Part shown: positions 60,501 to 64,000 of the stretch, one piece after another
Layout of the letters: every line of letters begins with the position of its first letter
Position numbering within the stretch: the first letter of the stretch is position 1
From: an uncultured Lachnospiraceae bacterium
GTDB taxonomy: Bacteria > Bacillota > Clostridia > Lachnospirales > Lachnospiraceae
NCBI GenBank assembly: GCA_904395885.1
Contig: CAJFOF010000001.1
Coordinates: 25,765 to 89,764 of the forward strand
Direction: 5' to 3'
DNA: 64,000 nucleotides
The notes under the pieces: model-generated
Seen by the model: the letters and a program-made list of their open reading frames with translations, nothing else
Told to the model about the DNA's origin: nothing
Databases searched by the model: none
Position numbers and translations under genes: made by a program

Positions 60501-61427
60501 CTACGCGGCATGAATCTGAAGCTTACGATAATGGGAGATTTTCGAGAACTTCTGGTACAGTTCCGGCTGCTCTTCCTTCATCCGCTTGGTATCCAGCTTT
60601 ACCGAATCAATATTCTGCCATCTGACCCGGTATCGGTCGCTGGCCGCCGTCTCATTATCCTTCAGATAGAGCTTAATTTCCTGCTCAATCTGCTTCTGTT
60701 CCCGCTCCAGTTCTTCTGCCTGCCGGATTAATTCCTCCCGCCGGTTAAGCTTTTCATCAAACCCGATCAGCGGGATTTCGCTTCCTTTCCTGGCTGAATG
60801 GAAGTACTTGGCCAGAACATCATCACACGCTTTCGAACCGTCCGGCTCCGGGATAATCCGGGAAAGCACATTCCGCGTCCAGAAAATCTCTTCCACAGCC
60901 ACCAGTTTTCGGATCACTTCCTCGTTCCAGGTAATCTTGTGATATTTAAACTCCCGGCCAAGAATGACCACCGCAAGATACCATGTCCTCTTCCCGGTCA
61001 CTGCCATATAATGCAGGCACTGAACCAGGTAATGGGGCGGGATTTTCCCATCTTTCCATTTGTCTGCGCTGAAGGCGCTGGCGGTCTTGCACTCCAGGCC
61101 GGCATCCTGCCCTACGATCAGCCGGTCCACATTGGCCAGCATAAAGGGATACGCCTCACTTCGATACATCTGACCGGACCGGCGCACCTTTAATCCGGTT
61201 TCTTCCATAAAGCGCCTTGCCACGTATTCTTCCAGATCTCGCCCCTGTCTCATGGATTCATTGTCTTCCTCTTCCGTCTCCTCCTGGGTTTTCTCCTGAT
61301 AGACCTTCATGGGACTGCTGTAAGGATTCAGTCCGCAGATCGCTCCCGCATCGGAACCGCCAATCCCGGTTTTCCGAAGCTTAAGCCACTCCTCTCTTGT
61401 CATTCCTTTTGTCGATATTCGAATCAT
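60501..61427 (-). CDS. YqaJ-family viral recombinase (lambda exonuclease-like)
   Basis: A 308-residue PD-(D/E)XK nuclease. The start REEWLKLRKTGIGGSDAGAI and the following CGLNPYSSP is the YqaJ signature; catalytic residues are in LANVDRLIV (Asp) and GLECKTAS (Glu-x-Lys). The C-terminus is helical (RREELIRQAEELEREQKQIE). Such 5'-3' exonucleases supply ends for annealing proteins. The ATG at 61427 has GGGGGAAAATTGCA upstream. It forms a pair with the Rad52-like protein 400 bp further on. Confidence 0.9.
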   Translation of the reverse strand: MIRISTKGMTREEWLKLRKTGIGGSDAGAICGLNPYSSPMKVYQEKTQEETEEEDNESMRQGRDLEEYVARRFMEETGLKVRRSGQMYRSEAYPFMLANVDRLIVGQDAGLECKTASAFSADKWKDGKIPPHYLVQCLHYMAVTGKRTWYLAVVILGREFKYHKITWNEEVIRKLVAVEEIFWTRNVLSRIIPEPDGSKACDDVLAKYFHSARKGSEIPLIGFDEKLNRREELIRQAEELEREQKQIEQEIKLYLKDNETAASDRYRVRWQNIDSVKLDTKRMKEEQPELYQKFSKISHYRKLQIHAA

Positions 61428-61563
61428 TGCAATTTTCCCCCTCTTCTCTGCGCATAAAAATAAGGAACTCTCGTTCCCGCTATCGTTTAAACAATTTAAT
61501 GATGATTTCAATCACAATCCACGGCAAGAAAATCACCTCCTCTCATCCAAGGTTTTCCCGCCA

Positions 61564-62079
61564 TTACGCCGCTCCGCCTCCATTCATCCATCCCTGCTCC
61601 GCAAAGCTTAAGTAGGCGCCTTCCTGGCCGATAATGATGTGATCAACTAAAGGGATCCCCAGCAGCTTCCCGCATTCCTCCAGCCTTCTTGTCATCGCCA
61701 TATCTTCCCGGCTGGGTTCACAATCTCCTGAAGGGTGATTATGGAAGCAAATAATGGAGGCGCTGTTGTTCAAAATTGCGTGCTTGAACAGATTCGCTAC
61801 CTCAACCCTGCAGCAATTTAGTCCCCCCACAGCAGCAATCTCCAACGCCACAGGCTCCAGACGGCCATCCAGAGACAGGACTGCCATAATCTCCCGATCT
61901 GCCCGTTTCAATAGAGGTGCCACAATTTCAGCCGCTTCCTTTGGTCCACTCAGCCGTGCCATTCCATACAGGCTGCGGCTCTCCCTCACCATTTCCAGAT
62001 GAACAATCCCTATCTTCTTTTTCTGTACAGGCCTCTCCATCATTTCCTGAATTTGCTCCTCCTGCATATATACTTTCAT
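61564..62079 (-). CDS. RadC-family JAMM-domain protein
   Basis: A 171-residue RadC/JAB protein of the element type, lacking the helix-hairpin-helix start of chromosomal RadC. The metal motif HNHPSGD with downstream S and D (CEPSREDM) is complete, and VGGLNCCRVEVANLFKHAIL precedes it. Function of RadC is unresolved; element copies occur beside recombination genes. The ATG at 62079 follows AAGGGGAAATATT. It lies upstream of the YqaJ gene. Confidence 0.9.
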   Translation of the reverse strand: MKVYMQEEQIQEMMERPVQKKKIGIVHLEMVRESRSLYGMARLSGPKEAAEIVAPLLKRADREIMAVLSLDGRLEPVALEIAAVGGLNCCRVEVANLFKHAILNNSASIICFHNHPSGDCEPSREDMAMTRRLEECGKLLGIPLVDHIIIGQEGAYLSFAEQGWMNGGGAA

Positions 62080-62108
62080 AATATTTCCCCTTTCTCCAAT
62101 CAGCAATC

Positions 62109-62152
62109 AAAAATAGAGCAGAAACACGTTTGAATTTCGTGCTCCTGCTCTA
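62109..62152 (-). terminator. Terminator upstream of radC
   Basis: TAGAGCAG (62114-62121) pairs with CTGCTCTA (62145-62152), with an inner CACG/CGTG stem, followed on the minus strand by T5 (62113-62109). It ends the Rpn remnant transcript. Confidence 0.8.
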
Positions 62153-62184
62153 CATCATTGCAATATGTTCTGGTCTACAGCCTT

Positions 62185-62943
62185 CTACTTTAAATACTCT
62201 TCCAGTTCCTGTCCCGTAAGCTGATACTTTTCTTGTATCTTCTTCTGAATTTCTTCCCTCGAAATCCCAAAATCTCGAAGGGCGGACACCATTAGGCGGA
62301 TCCCTTCCTGGCGGCCCTCTACACGGCCTTCTTCTCGACCCATTTCAATTCCTTTTTCAATGTTTTCCTGATCTCGCAACATTAAGGTCATCTATTCACG
62401 CCTCCATTCTCGATTTTTCTTTGCCTCATCTACTGCACTTTCCAACTCCTGGACAAATGCATCGTCACTCAGCCTTCCGTCCACATAATCCAGAAACGCT
62501 CGCAAACTTGCGCTTACGTCCTCCATAGTTCCTTTCGTATTCAGAAAAATCCGGGTAGCACCATCCTCAATCGTAAGCTCTGGATCCTCCTTACATCTTC
62601 CGTCAAAGGTATACATATGCCGTCCTTTTCCATACAAGTCAAAGGGGCAGATGAAGATAATATAGGAGTCATTTAAGTATCGGTAGCGAATTCCTTTATC
62701 CAGCAGCTGCAGGTCAATCATTGCTAAATAGTACCTGCTTCTCTTGGGCAGCTCTTTTGTGTCCGTCATCTGCATTTCAATCGAATAGACCCTTTCCAAA
62801 TCATCCTTTACATTTTCCAAACAAAAAGTCATTGGAGATTCCGATTGTTTCCCATGAGCGTTCCAGCCCTGCCAAATTCTGTTTCCAATTTCTATTTTCA
62901 CGGGCCATAACTGCTTTATAATCTCCTCCTTCAGGTGATTCAT
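62185..62943 (-). pseudogene. Rpn-family PD-(D/E)XK nuclease, truncated and split by a TAG codon
   Basis: Two adjoining frames make one protein. The first (62943-62395) has the Rpn core VYSIEMQMTDTKELPKRSRY, then SYIIFICPFDLYGKGRHMYTF and REWRRE. The second (62391-62185) is the usual C-terminal tail MTLMLRDQENIEKGIEMGRE. A TAG at 62394-62392 separates them in frame, where a Tyr codon normally stands. The N-terminus also lacks the first half of the nuclease domain and has no ribosome site. Rpn proteins are recombination-promoting nucleases; this copy is most likely dead. Confidence 0.8.
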
Positions 62944-63015
62944 TTAACCGCTGTTTTCGTTCGTTTTATGTAACTTCATATTAACATAATAGAGCGTCTA
63001 CTTCAAGCTTGCCCA

Positions 63016-63948
63016 TTAGGCTGCCCAAAGCATTTGATAGGCCCGGTCAATCAGCGCGTTCCCATCCACCGTCCTGGCAAACAAACTTTCCCTGTAATTA
63101 CTTCGAGCCCTCAAAGGCTTTGTGTGGGTGGCAAAATCCGATACCGCATTGACAAACCGGTATCCGTTTTTCCCTACATGCTGAAGGTCCGGCGCGTCAA
63201 AATACCGCGTCTTTACCTCTTCTTTCAGGCGCAGAAGATTTTTCTTCTGCTGTTCCGTAATCCCATCCATCAGCGGAAACAGCGCATTGATATACTCATA
63301 AACCTTCTGATCCGAAAGGCGGACCTGCTGCAGCCGGTCAATGGCCTTCCCCAGTTCTCCCATGTACCGGTCTGCATACAGCAAAGTATTCCGGGCGTCC
63401 TCCAGCTTTCCCTTAATATCTCCTGTATGGTTCGTAGACCAACTGCGCTTTGCCGTAGAGAGCGCCAGATTCAGCGTATTCTGGCAGACTACGCGCACCG
63501 GCGTCATTGCTGCCTTAATCGCGCCGGTTCCATCATGAGAATTCATGAAAACCAGATACGGCGTGATCTCATCCCCACTGATAATGTAACGCTGGGGAAG
63601 TTTGGCCAGAATCCAGGTGCGCCGTCCATCCTGCAGGGAACCAGCTGTTTCATAAGTAACGCCTTCGCCCAACAGTTTGTCTGTAAAGGCGAAGGCGTCT
63701 TCATTCTGTACGACTTTGTAGCGATTGGTTACAACCCCCAACACCTGGCTGTCCCGATCCCGGATATTGGCCTTAAATCCATTTACTGGCAGGCCATCCT
63801 CTGTAACAATCGGTTTCTGGACCACTTTCCAGTCCAGTCCGGCAAGCGCCAGGGCCTCTTTCGATCCCGGCGCTTCCTCCACCCTGGTTCCCAGATCATG
63901 CCATGGGGTTACTCTTGTGTAAAACATGGTTTCTACATTTGCTGACAT
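63016..63948 (-). CDS. DUF932 phage/plasmid-like protein
   Basis: A 310-residue protein of the DUF932 family. The opening TMFYTRVTPWHDLGTRVEEA and the repeated TNRYKVVQNEDAFAFTDKLL are characteristic. The family is common in phages, plasmids and ICEs and has no known function. AAAGGAGGCAGTTGAT precedes the ATG. It is the last gene in the window on this strand and is followed downstream by the Rpn remnant. Confidence 0.92.
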   Translation of the reverse strand: MSANVETMFYTRVTPWHDLGTRVEEAPGSKEALALAGLDWKVVQKPIVTEDGLPVNGFKANIRDRDSQVLGVVTNRYKVVQNEDAFAFTDKLLGEGVTYETAGSLQDGRRTWILAKLPQRYIISGDEITPYLVFMNSHDGTGAIKAAMTPVRVVCQNTLNLALSTAKRSWSTNHTGDIKGKLEDARNTLLYADRYMGELGKAIDRLQQVRLSDQKVYEYINALFPLMDGITEQQKKNLLRLKEEVKTRYFDAPDLQHVGKNGYRFVNAVSDFATHTKPLRARSNYRESLFARTVDGNALIDRAYQMLWAA

Positions 63949-64000
63949 ATCAACTGCCTCCTTTGAAATATTGATTATTAGTTCAAAGGAATAATATATA

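Larger units (their letters stand above)
50138..64000. mobile_element. Left end of an integrative element inserted at tRNA-Pro
   Basis: The segment starts at the tRNA 3' end with a tyrosine integrase whose gene points toward the tRNA, as usual for ICEs and prophages. All genes to the window end are on the minus strand and are mobile-element types: DUF927-like ATPase, DUF4143 ATPase, serine recombinase, Rad52-like annealing protein, YqaJ exonuclease, RadC, Rpn and DUF932. No phage structural or conjugation genes are visible yet. A second copy of the tRNA end (attR) was not found by eye, so the element should continue past 64000. Confidence 0.8.

Noticed and set aside
63034-63945. A 303-codon open frame opposite the DUF932 gene.
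   Set aside because: It mirrors the DUF932 gene, which has AAAGGAGG before its start and a recognisable family pattern.
50115-64000. A second copy of the tRNA-Pro 3' end (attR) inside the window.
   Set aside because: Scanning by eye found no repeat of the GGTTCAAATCCTGTTGCCCC segment; the right end is presumed outside.

Overview
This 64 kb window looks like a chromosomal segment of a spore-forming anaerobic Firmicute of class Clostridia, most likely Lachnospiraceae. The evidence is the spore-coat operon cotJABC, the order tig-clpP-clpX-lon-engB, a Rex-type redox repressor, a clostridial-type tmRNA, consistent AGGAGG ribosome sites and TTGACA/TATAAT promoters, and DUF5688 and DUF932 proteins that are common in Lachnospiraceae mobile elements. 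No rRNA or CRISPR array is present. Family names come from reading motifs, not from database searches.

Positions 1-50137 are chromosomal backbone. They begin with a truncated rubredoxin, an EF-G paralogue, a secreted CAP protein, and tyrA-aroA facing engB across a shared hairpin. The protein quality-control cluster (trigger factor, ClpP, ClpX, Lon, EngB) runs on the minus strand from 12.3 to 6.0 kb. A LysR/aldo-keto reductase pair with a palindromic operator follows, then tmRNA (ssrA). From 17.3 to 26.4 kb lies a hexuronate catabolism locus: uxaC, uxaA, eda, two KDG kinases, an IclR regulator, a LacI regulator, and azlCD attached to the kinase operon. Its promoters and operators can be read directly: four copies of a TCGCATATGCGA-like site in the IclR-controlled part, and two TGTAAG-N2-CTTACA sites beside the divergent uxaA and lacI-uxaC promoters. 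uxaB is not in the window.

From 26.4 to 47.6 kb come a GH25 lysozyme, YebC, a lipoprotein, two MATE exporters, a CNNM/CBS protein, a MazF toxin without a neighbouring antitoxin, alr, bifunctional NnrE/D, rex, an ABC-F protein, an HxlR remnant, an RNA methyltransferase, a YbaK-type deacylase, Xaa-Pro aminopeptidase, a HAD phosphatase, a GltD-like oxidoreductase and an RpiR regulator. From 47.7 to 49.5 kb the cotJABC operon and a divergent Cys-rich gene share an intergenic region with two back-to-back promoters of the mother-cell sigma type. Just before tRNA-Pro is a transcription unit for a structured RNA of about 100 nt that I do not recognise.

From tRNA-Pro(GGG) at 50064-50137 to the window end is the left end of an integrative element, with every gene on the minus strand. 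It carries a tyrosine integrase next to the tRNA, a DUF927-like P-loop ATPase beside an AT-rich region with inverted motifs (a possible replication module), an unknown 515-residue charged protein, a DUF4143-type ATPase and a serine recombinase. Beyond these are DUF5688, a Rad52-like annealing protein, a YqaJ exonuclease, RadC, a broken Rpn nuclease and a DUF932 protein. The right end lies outside the window.
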